NCBI GenBank assembly: GCA_964036315.1
Contig: OZ038517.1
Coordinates: forward strand, 18,009,713 to 18,073,712
Reading direction: 5' to 3'
DNA length: 64,000 nucleotides
DNA from: Acanthosepion esculentum
Taxonomy: Eukaryota; Mollusca; Cephalopoda; Sepiida; Sepiidae
Positions 1 through 10,776 of this stretch are shown piece after piece (position 1 is the first letter of the stretch; every line of letters begins with the position of its first letter). A program made the translations under genes and the position numbers. The notes under the pieces were generated by a model. The model had not been told where the DNA came from. It was given only the letters and a program-made list of their open reading frames with translations, and did no database searches.

Positions 1-360
1 CTTTCTTCCATCTCCCGTCCTTTCCTTTCTTTCCTTCCTTCCTTCTTTCCTTCCTTCATTCATTCATTTTTTCGCTTTCTTTTCTTACTTGTCCTCCATT
101 TTCTTTCTTACTATTATTATTCTTTCTTTTATTCTTTCTTTTCTTTTTCTTCTTCTCTGGCAAATTCTTCTTTCCCTTTTTCTATTCTCCTCTCTATCTC
201 TAACTTCCAATCCCTTTTCTTCTCTTTATTTCTCTCTACTTCTTCCTCTACTCCTAATCTCGAGCGTTCCTTCTCTTCTTCTTCTTCTTCTTCTTCTTCT
301 TCTTCTTCTTCTTCTTCTTCTTCTTCTTCTTCTTCTTCTTTCTTTTAGGGGCCAAATATA
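1..360. repeat. Pyrimidine-rich low-complexity DNA with (TTC)n
   Basis: The + strand is almost wholly C and T, with TTCC and TTCTT runs and a clean (TTC)n tract at about 275-341. The open frame across it is a product of this composition. The following 180 bases (361-540) are ordinary AT-rich sequence in which I recognise nothing. Confidence 0.9.
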
Positions 361-540
361 AATGCCAAATAATCGGGTGGGTCTAAATTTTTCTCGATGT
401 ACAATAAAAGGAGAAGATATTAATAAAGTTGGGAGATCGTAAAAAGGACCCGAAATTATAAAACGGGGTGATCTTAATAAGCCCGCGGAGCTCGGAAAAT
501 ATCCTCAACAAAATAGATGTCCAACCACCTGGTCTACATC

Positions 541-1150
541 TCGTCTAATAATTTTGTTTCTTTCTTTCACTCTTTTTTTCTTCTTTTTACTTTGATATTA
601 TCTCTCTTTCACTCTTTCTCTACCTATCTCTCTCTCATTTACTTTTTTTCATTCGCTAACTTCTTTTTCACTTTCTTAAACACGCTTTTCTTTCTTCCTT
701 CCCTTTCCTTTACTTTTACTCTCATATCTGATTTATTTTCTCTCTTTCTCTCTCTCTCACTCTCTATCTATCTATCTATCTATCTATCTCTATCTCTATC
801 TCTCTTTACTCTCGTTCACTCTTATTGCTGTCTTTATCTTTCATTTCTTTTTCCCTTTTCTTCTTATAATCTCCTCTTTCTTTCTTTTATTTTCTTCTAT
901 TTTCTTTTGAGTTTTCTTAGGTTTATTGTTTCCTTTTTGTTTATCTCTCCCCCCCCTTTCTCTCCCTCCCCCGCTCTTATTTATTGGCATTTACTCTTTT
1001 CGTTCGGCCTTAACTTTCCTTCCTTTTTCACTTTTGTACTTACTCATGCCCTTCTTTCTTTCTTTCTTTCTTTAATTATTTATTTATTTATTTATTTCTT
1101 CATACATTTTGATTGTATTCTTTTTTATTTCCCATCCTCTCATTATAATT
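541..1150. repeat. Pyrimidine-rich low-complexity DNA
   Basis: CT-rich imperfect repeats with short (CTAT)n near 765-790 and (TTTA)n near 1073-1097. The 213-codon open frame here encodes only S, F, L, Y and I runs and I reject it as a gene. Confidence 0.9.
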
Positions 1151-1500
1151 ACTATTAATATCATTATTTTAACTTTTATCATTATTATTATTATATTATT
1201 ATTATTATTATTATATTATTATAATATTATTATAATATTATTATTTTATTATTATTATTATTATAATATTATTATTATATTATGATTATATTATTATATT
1301 ATTATTATCATCATTATATTATTATTATATTATTATTATTATTATACTATTATTATATTATTATTATTATATTATTATTATATTATTATTATTATATTAT
1401 TTTTATTATTATAATATTATTATGATTATTATTTTTATTATAATATTATTATTATTATATTATTATTATTGTTATTATTATTATTATTATTAACTTTTAT
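1151..1500. repeat. Degenerate (ATT)n microsatellite
   Basis: About 350 bases of interrupted ATT repeats, with TATA slips every few units. Such tracts adjoin RLE-type LINE ends elsewhere in this window, but no LINE end is visible at either side here. Confidence 0.9.
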
Positions 1501-1745
1501 TATATGAGCATTTGTCCCCTTTCTTCAGCTTCGTCTATTTTTCATATCCTGTTTTTTTTTCTATTCTTTCTTCTTTCTCCACTTTCCTTTCTTCCTATTT
1601 TTCTTCACTCACGTTTCTTCTTTGATGTTTTATTATTATCTTCTCCTCCTCCTCCTCCTCCACTTTCTACTTTTTGAAAATCTTCTTCTTCTTCTTCTTC
1701 TTCTTCTTCTTCTTCTTCTTCTTCTTCTTCTTCTTCTTCTTCCAC
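1501..1745. repeat. Pyrimidine-rich DNA ending in (CTC)n and (TTC)n
   Basis: CT-rich sequence, then (CTC)n near 1640-1665 and a pure (TTC)n at about 1680-1741. Confidence 0.85.
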
Positions 1746-1960
1746 CTGCAGTAACTAATTGCTTACACTGGAGATCAAGTGACAGCAAGTCTTCTCTACA
1801 CTCCAGCACTCCAAAACTGAGCATACTTTTCCAAACAATGCCGTCCTCTGGTAAGTTCCAAGACTTCTTCTGTTCTTCAGTACTTCCTGTCCTTTTCCCA
1901 GATTCTATGGCAACCTTTCCAAACGTTCCGATAATGCCTGTCACTGTTGTTGTCATTATT
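1746..1960 (-). pseudogene. Possible divergent RLE-type LINE C-terminus
   Basis: The minus strand reads about 70 codons without a stop, beginning TVTGIIGTFGKVAIESGKR next to an ATT tract (1950-1975). The IGTFG block resembles the IVGALG block that follows the endonuclease motif in the RLE LINEs of this window, but the rest does not align by eye. The frame then runs into the (TTC)n tract. It could equally be an unrelated unique open frame. Confidence 0.3.
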
Positions 1961-1984
1961 ATTATTATTGTTATTAATCAGATT

Positions 1985-2400
1985 ATCCACCCCTAGTTCC
2001 CTGTTTTGTTCACACATAGAGCCAATCCCGTCCCTTAGAGTTGGGGCTACCATGACGATGTGAGGGATTTACTTGATGGGTATGAGCAGTGTCGGGGAGG
2101 ACGATATTCCGGACTTTATTTTCTTTGCCAGGTATTTTTTTCATGTTACAATCTAGTTCTTAGCCTATCAAAGTGCACCTATTTCCACTGGTATTGTTAG
2201 GTGGGTCTTCAAAGCCCCCTCATAGCCTCCTCATAGCCCCTCATTCTCTAAATTTCTCTTTCGAGATCCTTTATATTAGGAAGGGTTTTTTTCTGTAGTT
2301 TTCAGGGAAGTATTTCTTTCGCTGGGGACAGATATTTCGAGGAGCACACACGTTCTCCATTTTTTGTTCTTCATTGCTATTAAGACTGTTGGATTTTATT
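1985..2400. other. Unassigned low-copy-looking sequence
   Basis: Ordinary mixed-composition DNA with no long frame and no repeat I recognise. It has a short local duplication (CCCCTCATAGCC, twice, near 2216-2245). Confidence 0.5.
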
Positions 2401-2407
2401 TCGTTAC

Positions 2408-2456
<49 letters not shown>

Positions 2457-2530
2457 TTCCTTACCTTTTTCTCAAAACCTTTTTTAGCATCTCTGTAACT
2501 TTTGTTTCAAATCTTCTTCTTTATCTTCTT

Positions 2531-2606
<76 letters not shown>
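2401..2606. repeat. (ATT)n, (TTC)n and (TTA)n tracts
   Basis: (ATT)n at 2406-2456, (TTC)n at about 2515-2559, then (TTA)n at 2560-2606. The last tract directly abuts the 3' end of a minus-strand RLE LINE copy and is best read as its tail. Confidence 0.85.
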
Positions 2607-2608
<2 letters not shown>

Positions 2609-2995
2609 TCCTTTGATATCTGGCGTTTACACATTTCTTTCCGGGTCCCGCCCAGGGACCTAAGGTTAGAAATGGCATCATGACACTTTCCACTGCAAAA
2701 AAAATAAAATAAAATAAAAAAATAATTACATAGATAAATCCCTTCGTAAAGTGTGGGCTGTACTTGTCAGAACATTTTTTTGTATCTCTTTGAGGCATGG
2801 ACTTCCAGGGATCCCTTCAATCAGCCTACTGGAATCTTTTCCAACCAGTCCAACAGGGATTGTTGATATTCCCATGTGCCACATTTTTTAGATTTCTATT
2901 TCAAGGTCCTTGTATTTTGACAGTTTTTCGAATATCTTCAAAGATACATTGCAGTCTGCAGGGACTGCCATATCAACAAGGAGGCACTTATTTTG

Positions 2996-3000
<5 letters not shown>
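2607..3000 (-). pseudogene. RLE-type (R2/R4-like) LINE, 3' fragment
   Basis: On the minus strand this copy holds the C-terminal end of a LINE open frame followed by about 110 bases of 3' UTR (CTTTGATATCTGGCGTTTAC block near 2611). The frame ends with the family signature STAHTL-RRALSM-stop (stop at 2726-2728). The upstream DMAVPAD/KYKDLEIEI region is present but frameshifted. It is bounded on both sides by (TTA)n tracts, as in other copies. It is 5'-truncated and inactive. Confidence 0.8.
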
Positions 3001-3058
<58 letters not shown>

Positions 3059-3245
3059 TAATTAATAATTTTCAGTTCGTAAAGTTATTACTTTCCTTCA
3101 TCGTCGTCTTCATTACTCTTTCTTAATCAGTTCTTTTCTTTTTCCTCTTTCCTTCTATTTTATTATTACTACTACTACTACTAATACTACTACTAATAAT
3201 AATACTACTACTAATACTACTACTACTACTATGGTGTAAATGTTT
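3001..3245. repeat. (TTA)n and (CTA)n microsatellites
   Basis: (TTA)n at 3000-3058 marks the 5'-truncated end of the preceding LINE copy. Imperfect (CTA)n with AAT interruptions follows at about 3166-3231. Confidence 0.85.
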
Positions 3246-3274
3246 TTTCAATTGTAAATTACCTTTTTTTTTAA

Positions 3275-3612
3275 CGACTGCGAAAGTCAAAAAGAAGAAA
3301 TGGAAGGAAACAGGACTCGGGAAGGAATTAAAGGAAAGAATGAAGTCAAATGAAAGAGGGGGAAATCAAAAAGCAACAAAGAAGAAAAAAAATAAAAGGA
3401 AATAAGGTTGAGAAAGCAAAGAAGAAAAAAAAGGAACGAATAAGAAGACGAAAGTGGAAGGGGTGAGATTCAGAGAAGAAAGAAAAAAAATAAAATTCAG
3501 AAAAGGAAAAAAGGAAAAGAAATCGAAAGGAAAAACTATTAAAAAATGTGGAAAAAGAGAAAAGACAGACTTGAAGAAAAAGGCGGGAATAGAGAAAAAA
3601 TAAGAAAGAGGA

Positions 3613-3660
<48 letters not shown>

Positions 3661-3665
3661 AACAA
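3275..3665. repeat. Purine-rich low-complexity DNA with (GAAA)n
   Basis: A/G-rich + strand with a pure GAAA tract at about 3613-3662. The minus-strand open frames are composition artefacts. Confidence 0.85.
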
Positions 3666-3889
3666 AAAAATTTCCAGCGTTTCTAAGTTGGCGTTTCACA
3701 TTAGCGTTCTCTAGCGTTATTTTGAATAACTGGGAAACGTGATGAAACTTAAAGACGAGAAAAACATCAAACCCGACATAGTAAAAGAGAAAAGGAGTAA
3801 GAGAGAAAAGGCAGCATTCTGACTTTCTACTCCTTGCCTTGCCCTATACCTACCTACCTTCCTTCCTTCCTTCCTTCCTTATCTATCTA

Positions 3890-3937
<48 letters not shown>

Positions 3938-4113
3938 CTCCTCTTCCTGCACATTCTCCAATACTTTTTCGTCAACTGCCTACTACTGCTACTACGATCA
4001 CAATGACTTGCCGTAAAACTGGACGCCTCTGCTGATACTACCGCAACTTCAACAGTTCTTTTTTCTCTTTCTACTATAGAGCTGCCGGGATGGTGATTAT
4101 CGTTATCATAGTG

Positions 4114-4172
<59 letters not shown>

Positions 4173-4300
4173 CGAAATGATGATGACCATAAAATTATAA
4201 ACTTCTAGATGCCTACAAAGAACGGCCTTACGCCAACACAGTCTTTTAATTGTTTATCGTAATCTCGCCCACTGGTCACGGCAGCCTGTGTCCCGTCCCC
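3666..4300. repeat. Mixed DNA with (TTCC)n, (TATC)n and (ATT)n
   Basis: Short unique stretches around (TTCC)n near 3857-3880, (TATC)n at 3881-3937 and (ATT)n at 4116-4172. No gene or known element was seen between them. Confidence 0.7.
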
Positions 4301-4307
4301 CACCCCT

Positions 4308-4311
4308 CTCA

Positions 4312-4382
<71 letters not shown>
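4308..4382. repeat. (CT)n microsatellite
   Basis: About 75 bases of CT with one TTCT interruption, directly before an RTE LINE 3' end. Confidence 0.95.
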
Positions 4383-4384
<2 letters not shown>

Positions 4385-4389
4385 ATTCC

Positions 4390-4640
4390 CTTCTTCTTTT
4401 CTATGTGCCGTGTGCTGCTAGGATATGGGCGGTCATGACTCTTCACAACTTCTTGTTCGTCGTAGCTCTTAAAAAATTTTCTTCTTTTTCTTCTTTTTCT
4501 TCTTTTCCTTTTTCTTCTTCAGTAGAACCAAATTTCTGTTGCTACAAGTCTCTTCTTCATCTGTGATGTGATTGTCCAGCATTCACTGACATATAGGAGG
4601 ACCGACGTTACACAACATTTAACTTTCCTTTATTTCTGGC
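4390..4640 (-). pseudogene. RTE-like LINE fragment (endonuclease-RT class)
   Basis: Two blocks of an RTE-type open frame are readable on the minus strand. At about 4530-4620 the frame gives VLLYVSECWTITSQMKKRL then EIWFY. At about 4400-4460 it gives ATTNKKL, a stop, then RVMTAHILAAHGT and the natural stop. These match the canonical SECWTI / MWFYRRML and WRxMIxxVLxGHGT blocks near the C-terminus of this class. The section between them is replaced by TTC-rich simple DNA (about 4475-4525), and an in-frame stop is present, so the copy is dead. Confidence 0.75.
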
Positions 4641-4940
4641 AAACATTCTCCCAATTATATATAGGAGCAGGTACTGCCTTTTGTAGGGTGAAATTTCCAG
4701 CCGTCAGCTCTGACAGTCAGACCGGATATTCTTGCTGTAACACTCTCGTTTGTATATGTTTGTATTACTGTTTCTGTTAATATATTTGTTTAATTCAACT
4801 TGTGTCTTTATTTCTGGCCCTAACAAGGCCACAACACAATACTGGTCCGCTTCGTCTATAAACAGGGTCCCCTTTTAAAGACCAAAACATAACCACATTT
4901 TAACCAGGTGGGAGAAAAAAAAGTCAATCTATGCGATGAC
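4641..4940. other. Unassigned; possible LTR 3' edge
   Basis: No gene seen. Around 4795-4840 the sequence (TTTATTTCTGGCCCTAACAA, then GGCCACAACA) has the look of the 3' edge of an LTR. I find no matching 5' TGTTGTGG edge or target duplication, so I do not call one. Confidence 0.35.
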
Positions 4941-4944
4941 ACAC

Positions 4945-5290
4945 GGCACAGTGGATAAAAGCGTTGGTTGAATCCAGTGACTTAACCCAAAGAATTGTGA
5001 GTTCAATAACTGGCTAGAGAAGAGGCGAGCAAAAGCTTGGAGAGTCTAGTCAAAGGGAGATAATTATATTGATATAGCTGATACTAAGACATCCGGGAGA
5101 AGCATGACACGTGGAACTAGGACAATCTTCCCCGGTGGACGAAATAAAGGGTTCAGTTCAAAATTCCAATCACCTGAAAAAGGCCGAAGCGTACAACGAC
5201 CGAAACGTCGTGAATATCAGAATAAAGATGAGGACAACAATCCGAACAATGTAAACAGTGTAAATAATTACAATACCTCATCTCAGAAAT
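4945..5290 (+). mobile_element. tRNA-derived SINE, tailed type (complete copy)
   Basis: The head (about 4950-5010, GGCACAGTGGATAAAAGCG ... GAGTTCAATAAC) has tRNA-like A- and B-box spacing. The body includes a conserved block GACACGTGGAACTAGGACAA near 5107. The tail near 5170-5290 carries CACCTGAAAAAGGCCG ... CCGAAACGTCGTGA. Related copies are at 17100, 27625, 35455 and 56545. The tail continues as a multimer to 5660. Assignment to a named cephalopod SINE family would need a repeat-library search. Confidence 0.8.
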
Positions 5291-5660
5291 AGAGACAGAT
5301 CCTGAAGACGACCAGAGCGTATAACGGCCGAAACGTAAAAAATATGGATGAGGACGTAAAAAATGAAGGATGAGGACTATAGCCCGAACAATGTAAATAA
5401 TTACAATACCTCATCTCAGAAATATAGACAGATTCTGAAGAAAGCCGGAGCGTACAACGGCCGAAACGTCGTGAATATGGCAATGAAGTCTGAAGAATGA
5501 AAATAGTGTAAATAATTACAGTACCTCATCTCAGAAATATAGGCAGATCCTGAAGAAGGCCGGAACGTACAATGGCCGAAACGTTGTGAATATGCCAATA
5601 AAAAATGAGGAGAACAGTCCGAACAATGTAAATAATGTAAATAATTGCAATACAGAAATA
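5291..5660 (+). repeat. Tandem copies of the SINE tail (~120-bp unit)
   Basis: Three further tail units follow the SINE, each starting CTGAAGA (about 5299, 5434, 5551), then GGCCGAAACG, then an AGTCCGAACAATGTAAATAA-like block and ACAATACCTCATCTCAGAAA. The middle units have small deletions. Each unit holds a hammerhead-like core (see findings). Confidence 0.8.
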
Positions 5661-5679
5661 AAGTTTCAGTCAAATCTCC

Positions 5680-5935
5680 CGAGCAAGCAACAGCAGTTCT
5701 TCGACCTTTGTGGGGTGAGAGTTCATGGCTTCTAACTTTTATTTTCCACATTTTAATGATTTTTCTGTTTGTTAATACTTTGCTTAGTTTTTGGGGAGCA
5801 TCTTTCGCTATGTCAATGCGACTTCGGATTTCGGTGTCATATTCTCCGTCTTCTGTTAAAACACTACCTCTGATCTAAAATCTCCTGTACATATACTTCT
5901 TTTATATGCCATACCCCTTGAAGATATAAATGATC
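5680..5935 (-). pseudogene. RTE-like LINE fragment upstream of the 135-bp array
   Basis: The minus strand reads DTEIRSRIDIAKDA then QKLSKVLTNRK (about 5760-5850), the block that normally lies about 40 codons before the SECWTI motif in RTE-type LINEs. It sits on the far side of the satellite from the SECWTI/RRML segment at 8938-9180, so the original order is disrupted. Confidence 0.65.
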
Positions 5936-8900
5936 GAAGATCTCCACAACTTCCTGTGTTTCGTTGCTCTAAGTAATGTTGGGCAATTTACCACCACTCT
6001 CTGTCATTGTACTTCCATCCCTTCACTTACTTTTCTTCTTTTATATGCTTCCTTCAGGACGTTGGAGATCATGGCTCTCCACAACTTCCTGTCTTTCGTT
6101 GCTCTAAGTAATGTTGGGCAATTTACCACCACTCTCTGTCATTGTACTTCCATCCCTTCACTTACTTTTCTTCTTTTATATGCTTCCTTCAGGACGTTGG
6201 AGATCATGGCTCTCCACAACTTCCTGTCTTTCGTTGCTCTAAGTAATGTTGGGCAATTTACCACCACTCTCTGTCATTGTACTTCCATCCCTTCACTTAC
6301 TTTTCTTCTTTTATATGCTTCCTTCAGGACGTTGGAGATCATGGCTCTCCACAACTTCCTGTCTTTCGTTGCTCTAAGTAATGTTGGGCAATTTACCACC
6401 ACTCTCTGTCATTGTACTTCCATCCCTTCACTTACTTTTCTTCTTTTATATACTTCCTTCAGGACGTTGGAGATCATGGCTCTCCACAACTTCCTGTCTT
6501 TCGTTGCTCTAAGTAATGTTGGGCAATTTACCACCACTCTCTGTCATTGTACTTCCATCCCTTCACTTACTTTTCTTCTTTTATATGCTTCCTTCAGGAC
6601 GTTGGAGATCATGGCTCTCCACAACTTCCTGTCTTTCGTTGCTCTAAGTAATGTTGGGCAATTTACCACCACTCTCTGTCATTGTACTTCCATCCCTTCA
6701 CTTACTTTTCTTCTTTTATATGCTTCCTTCAGGACGTTGGAGATCATGGCTCTCCACAACTTCCTGTCTTTCGTTGCTCTAAGTAATGTTGGGCAATTTA
6801 CCACCACTCTCTGTCATTGTACTTCCATCCCTTCACTTACTTTTCTTCTTTTATATGCTTCCTTCAGGACGTTGGAGATCATGGCTCTCCACAACTTCCT
6901 GTCTTTCGTTGCTCTAAGTAATGTTGGGCAATTTACCACCACTCTCTGTCATTGTACTTCCATCCCTTCACTTACTTTTCTTCTTTTATATGCTTCCTTC
7001 AGGACGTTGGAGATCATGGCTCTCCACAACTTCCTGTGTTTCGTTGCTCTAAGTAATGTTGGGCAATTTACCACCACTCTCTGTCATTGTACTTCCATCC
7101 CTTCACTTACTTTTCTTCTTTTATATGCTTCCTTCAGGACGTTGGAGATCATGGCTCTCCACAACTTCCTGTCTTTCGTTGCTCTAAGTAATGTTGGGCA
7201 ATTTACCACCACTCTCTGTCATTGTACTTCCATCCCTTCACTTACTTTTCTTCTTTTATATGCTTCCTTCAGGACGTTGGAGATCATGGCTCTCCACAAC
7301 TTCCTGTCTTTCGTTGCTCTAAGTAATGTTGGGCAATTTACCACCACTCTCTGTCATTGTACTTCCATCCCTTCACTTACTTTTCTTCTTTTATATGCTT
7401 CCTTCAGGACGTTGGAGATCATGGCTCTCCACAACTTCCTGTCTTTCGTTGCTCTAAGTAATGTTGGGCAATTTACCACCACTCTCTGTCATTGTACTTC
7501 CATCCCTTCACTTACTTTTCTTCTTTTATATGCTTCCTTCAGGACGTTGGAGATCATGGCTCTCCACAACTTCCTGTCTTTCGTTGCTCTAAGTAATGTT
7601 GGGCAATTTACCACCACTCTCTGTCATTGTACTTCCATCCCTTCACTTACTTTTCTTCTTTTATATGCTTCCTTCAGGACGTTGGAGATCATGGCTCTCC
7701 ACAACTTCCTGTGTTTCGTTGCTCTAAGTAATGTTGGGCAATTTACCACCACTCTCTGTCATTGTACTTCCATCCCTTCACTTACTTTTCTTCTTTTATA
7801 TGCTTCCTTCAGGACGTTGGAGATCATGGCTCTCCACAACTTCCTGTCTTTCGTTGCTCTAAGTAATGTTGGGCAATTTACCACCACTCTCTGTCATTGT
7901 ACTTCCATCCCTTCACTTACTTTTCTTCTTTTATATGCTTCCTTCAGGACGTTGGAGATCATGGCTCTCCACAACTTCCTGTCTTTCGTTGCTCTAAGTA
8001 ATGTTGGGCAATTTACCACCACTCTCTGTCATTGTACTTCCATCCCTTCACTTACTTTTCTTCTTTTATATGCTTCCTTCAGGACGTTGGAGATCATGGC
8101 TCTCCACAACTTCCTGTCTTTCGTTGCTCTAAGTAATGTTGGGCAATTTACCACCACTCTCTGTCATTGTACTTCCATCCCTTCACTTACTTTTCTTCTT
8201 TTATATGCTTCCTTCAGGACGTTGGAGATCATGGCTCTCCACAACTTCCTGTCTTTCGTTGCTCTAAGTAATGTTGGGCAATTTACCACCACTCTCTGTC
8301 ATTGTACTTCCATCCCTTCACTTACTTTTCTTCTTTTATATGCTTCCTTCAGGACGTTGGAGATCATGGCTCTCCACAACTTCCTGTCTTTCGTTGCTCT
8401 AAGTAATGTTGGGCAATTTACCACCACTCTCTGTCATTGTACTTCCATCTCTTCACTTACTTTTCTTCTTTTATATACTTCCTTCAGGACGTTGGAGATT
8501 ATGGCTCTCCACAACTTCCTGTCTTTCGTTGCTCTAAGTAATGTTGGGCAATTTACCACCACTCTCTGTCATTGTACTTCCATCCCTTCACTTACTTTTC
8601 TTCTTTTATATGCTTCCTTCAGGACGTTGGAGATCATGGCTCTCCACAACTTCCTGTCTTTCGTTGCTCTAAGTAATGTTGGGCAATTTACCACCACTCT
8701 CTGTCATTGTACTTCCATCCTTCACTTACTTTTCTTCTTTTATATGCTTCCTTCAGGACGTTGGAGATCATGGCTCTCCACAACTTCCTGTCTTTCGTTG
8801 CTCTAAGTAATGTTGGGCAATTTACCACCACTCTCTGTCATTGTACTTCCATCCTTCACTTACTTTTCTTCTTTTATATGCTTCCTTCAGGACGTTGGAG

Positions 8901-8937
8901 ATCATGGCTCTCCACAACTTCCTGTCTTTCGTTGCCC
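5936..8937 (-). repeat. 135-bp satellite, 22 units plus a partial, derived from an RTE LINE 3' end
   Basis: Unit starts fall exactly 135 bases apart (6071, 6206, ...), with a one-base deletion near 8720. The copies are almost identical. Private variants include a TGTGTTTCG form in units 1, 9 and 14 and a TATACTTCC form in units 4 and 19. On the minus strand each unit encodes ATKDRKLWRAMISNVLKEAY followed after 12 more residues by a stop. This is the C-terminal RTE block (WRxMIxxVLK), so the satellite is an amplified LINE tail. The + strand 958-codon open frame exists only because 135 is divisible by 3 and the unit lacks stops in that frame. Confidence 0.9.
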
Positions 8938-9180
8938 TGTATAAGTAGTTTACTCTTTACTTTCCCTTTGCTTCACTTTCCTTCTTGTGAGTGTTAAATT
9001 CTGTGAGTCTTCTTTTCTCTTTAGATATCCCAGAATTTCCATTTGTCTCTTTCCGGCTGTAAGTTTTATTGGAGTTCTCCAGGGTACTCTCAGCATCCGA
9101 TGTCAGAACCGCATCTTCGTCACTTCCGACCATCTCTTCTTCATCTGTTATGAGGAGATTATCCAGTATTTATTGCCATT
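8938..9180 (-). pseudogene. RTE-like LINE fragment feeding into the satellite
   Basis: Reading the minus strand from 9180 down: a CWTISS-like block with a stop, QMKKRW, then RMLRVPWRTPIKLTAG, KRQMEILGYLKRKEDSQNL and TLTRR (about 8997-9110). It then passes into YRATKDRKLWRAM in the first satellite unit. This is the correct RTE order, so the array grew in place from this element's 3' end. Stops and a frameshift show it is inactive. Confidence 0.75.
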
Positions 9181-9199
9181 TAAGGGATTAAATTACATA

Positions 9200-9495
9200 G
9201 CAGTTCTTCCTTCCTTCCTTGCTTTCTTCCTTCCTTTCTTTCTTTCTTCCTTCCTTTCTTTCTTCTTTCCTCCCTTTCTTTCTTTCTTTCTTTCTTTCTC
9301 CCTTCCTTCCTTTCTTTCATTCTTCCATCCTTACTTCCTTTCTTTCTTTCTTCCTTGCTTTCTTCCTTCTTTTTTCTTCCACCCTTCCTTCCTTTCTTTC
9401 TTTCTTCCTTCCTTCCTTTCTTTCTTCTTTCCTCCCTTTCTTTCTTTCTTTCTTTCTCCCTCCCTTCCTTTCTTTCATTCTTCCATCCTAACTTC

Positions 9496-9534
<39 letters not shown>

Positions 9535-9712
9535 GCTTCCTTGCTTTCTTCTTTCTTTCTTTTTTCTTTCTCCCTTTTTTCTTTCTTTCCTTCTTCCTTC
9601 CTTCCTTGCTTTCTTCCTTCCTTTCTTTCTTCCTTCCTTCCTTTCTTTCTTCTTTCCTCCCTTTCTTTCTTTCTCCCTTCCTTCCTTTCTTTCATTCTTC
9701 CATCCTAACTTC

Positions 9713-9747
<35 letters not shown>

Positions 9748-9910
9748 ACTTTCTTTCTTACTTTCTTTCTTGCTTCCTTGCTTTCTTCTTTCTTTCTTTT
9801 TTTCTTCCTCCCTTCCTTTCTTTCTTTCATTCTTCCTTCCTTCCTTGCTTTCTTCCTTCCTTTCTTTCTTTCTCCCTTCCTTCCTTCCTTCATTCTTCCA
9901 TCCTAACTTC

Positions 9911-9943
<33 letters not shown>

Positions 9944-9985
9944 TCCCTTTCTTTCTTTCTTTCTCCCGTCCTTCCTTTCTTAGTG
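9200..9985. repeat. Pyrimidine-rich CTTT/CTTCC low-complexity block
   Basis: About 785 bases of TTTC, TTCC and TCCC words in imperfect higher-order repeats. A block near TTTCATTCTTCCATCC recurs at about 9316, 9472, 9691 and 9889, at irregular spacing. All open frames here are artefacts. Confidence 0.9.
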
Positions 9986-10345
9986 TTGTCGACAAGAATA
10001 TTCCGAATAGTGTTCGGTAGGTCTCCATGAATATTTAAATGAGATCTAATTGAGCTATTGTCGGAAAAGTGTAGAGTTAGTCTGCGTGTTAAACAATTTG
10101 TAGTGTGGCCTATATAATTATTTACGAAAGTTGATTCTTGAGGAATACAATTCCTTAATGGGCATTTGAATTCGTAAATAATATTTGCTCTATTTAATTT
10201 TGTGCTAGGATGTGAATTGTTATTTTTAACTATAGGTTAGAGGTTTTAAATTTTTTATAATAAATAATTAATCTAATTTTTTTGCTATTGTCAACTGGTG
10301 CTATGCACTTTTTTATAATGTTCTTAATTCTGCATTCATCCTGTT
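9983..10345 (-). pseudogene. Penelope-like element GIY-YIG fragment
   Basis: A stop-free minus-strand frame of about 77 codons reads RANIIYEFKCPLRNCIP ... NNYIGHTTNCLTRRLTLH ... SHLNIHGDLPNTIRNILVDN. The IIYEFKCP and YIGHTT pair matches the two halves of a GIY-YIG endonuclease domain, which in metazoan retroelements is typical of Penelope-like elements. No reverse-transcriptase portion is present. The copy abuts a second fragment of the same element in opposite orientation at about 10345. Confidence 0.7.
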
Positions 10346-10776
10346 TATAATTCGGAACATACTTGTCAACAACACTAATATAATAGCATCATCCACATGC
10401 AAAAAAAGGCTAAAAATAATGGAAGCCTTATTAATAAAAACAAACAAACCAACACTTAATAATATTAACTTTGAACATGGACATAATATCTTGACCGTGT
10501 TTTGAAAGAAAAAAAAAGAAAACATTTTATAAAACATACATATAACAAACTATTTCTAATTCTAACAGTTGAAATATAATCCTCGAAAATAGCTAAATGT
10601 ATAGCCGAAAACGCTCGGATAAAAAAAAAACATTCGGACAGTTTTTATATAATCTATCATCCGAAAAGAAAAACATTATTAGATCGCATGAGAAAATGTA
10701 TAAAAAAACAAATAAAAGCACCTTGTCAGTCGTTTTTAATGAAATGTGCATGAAAGAAGGATTGCTGCCTAAATAC

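Noticed and set aside
4790..4845. LTR 3' edge (GGCCACAACA)
   Set aside because: No corresponding 5' edge or duplication could be found.
5930..8806. 958-codon + strand open frame with a 45-residue repeat
   Set aside because: It follows from a 135-bp unit without stops in that frame. The meaningful reading is on the minus strand, where each unit is an RTE LINE C-terminus with a stop.
5936..8937. CRISPR-like regular spacing
   Set aside because: Whole 135-bp units are repeated without unique spacers, in a eukaryotic context.
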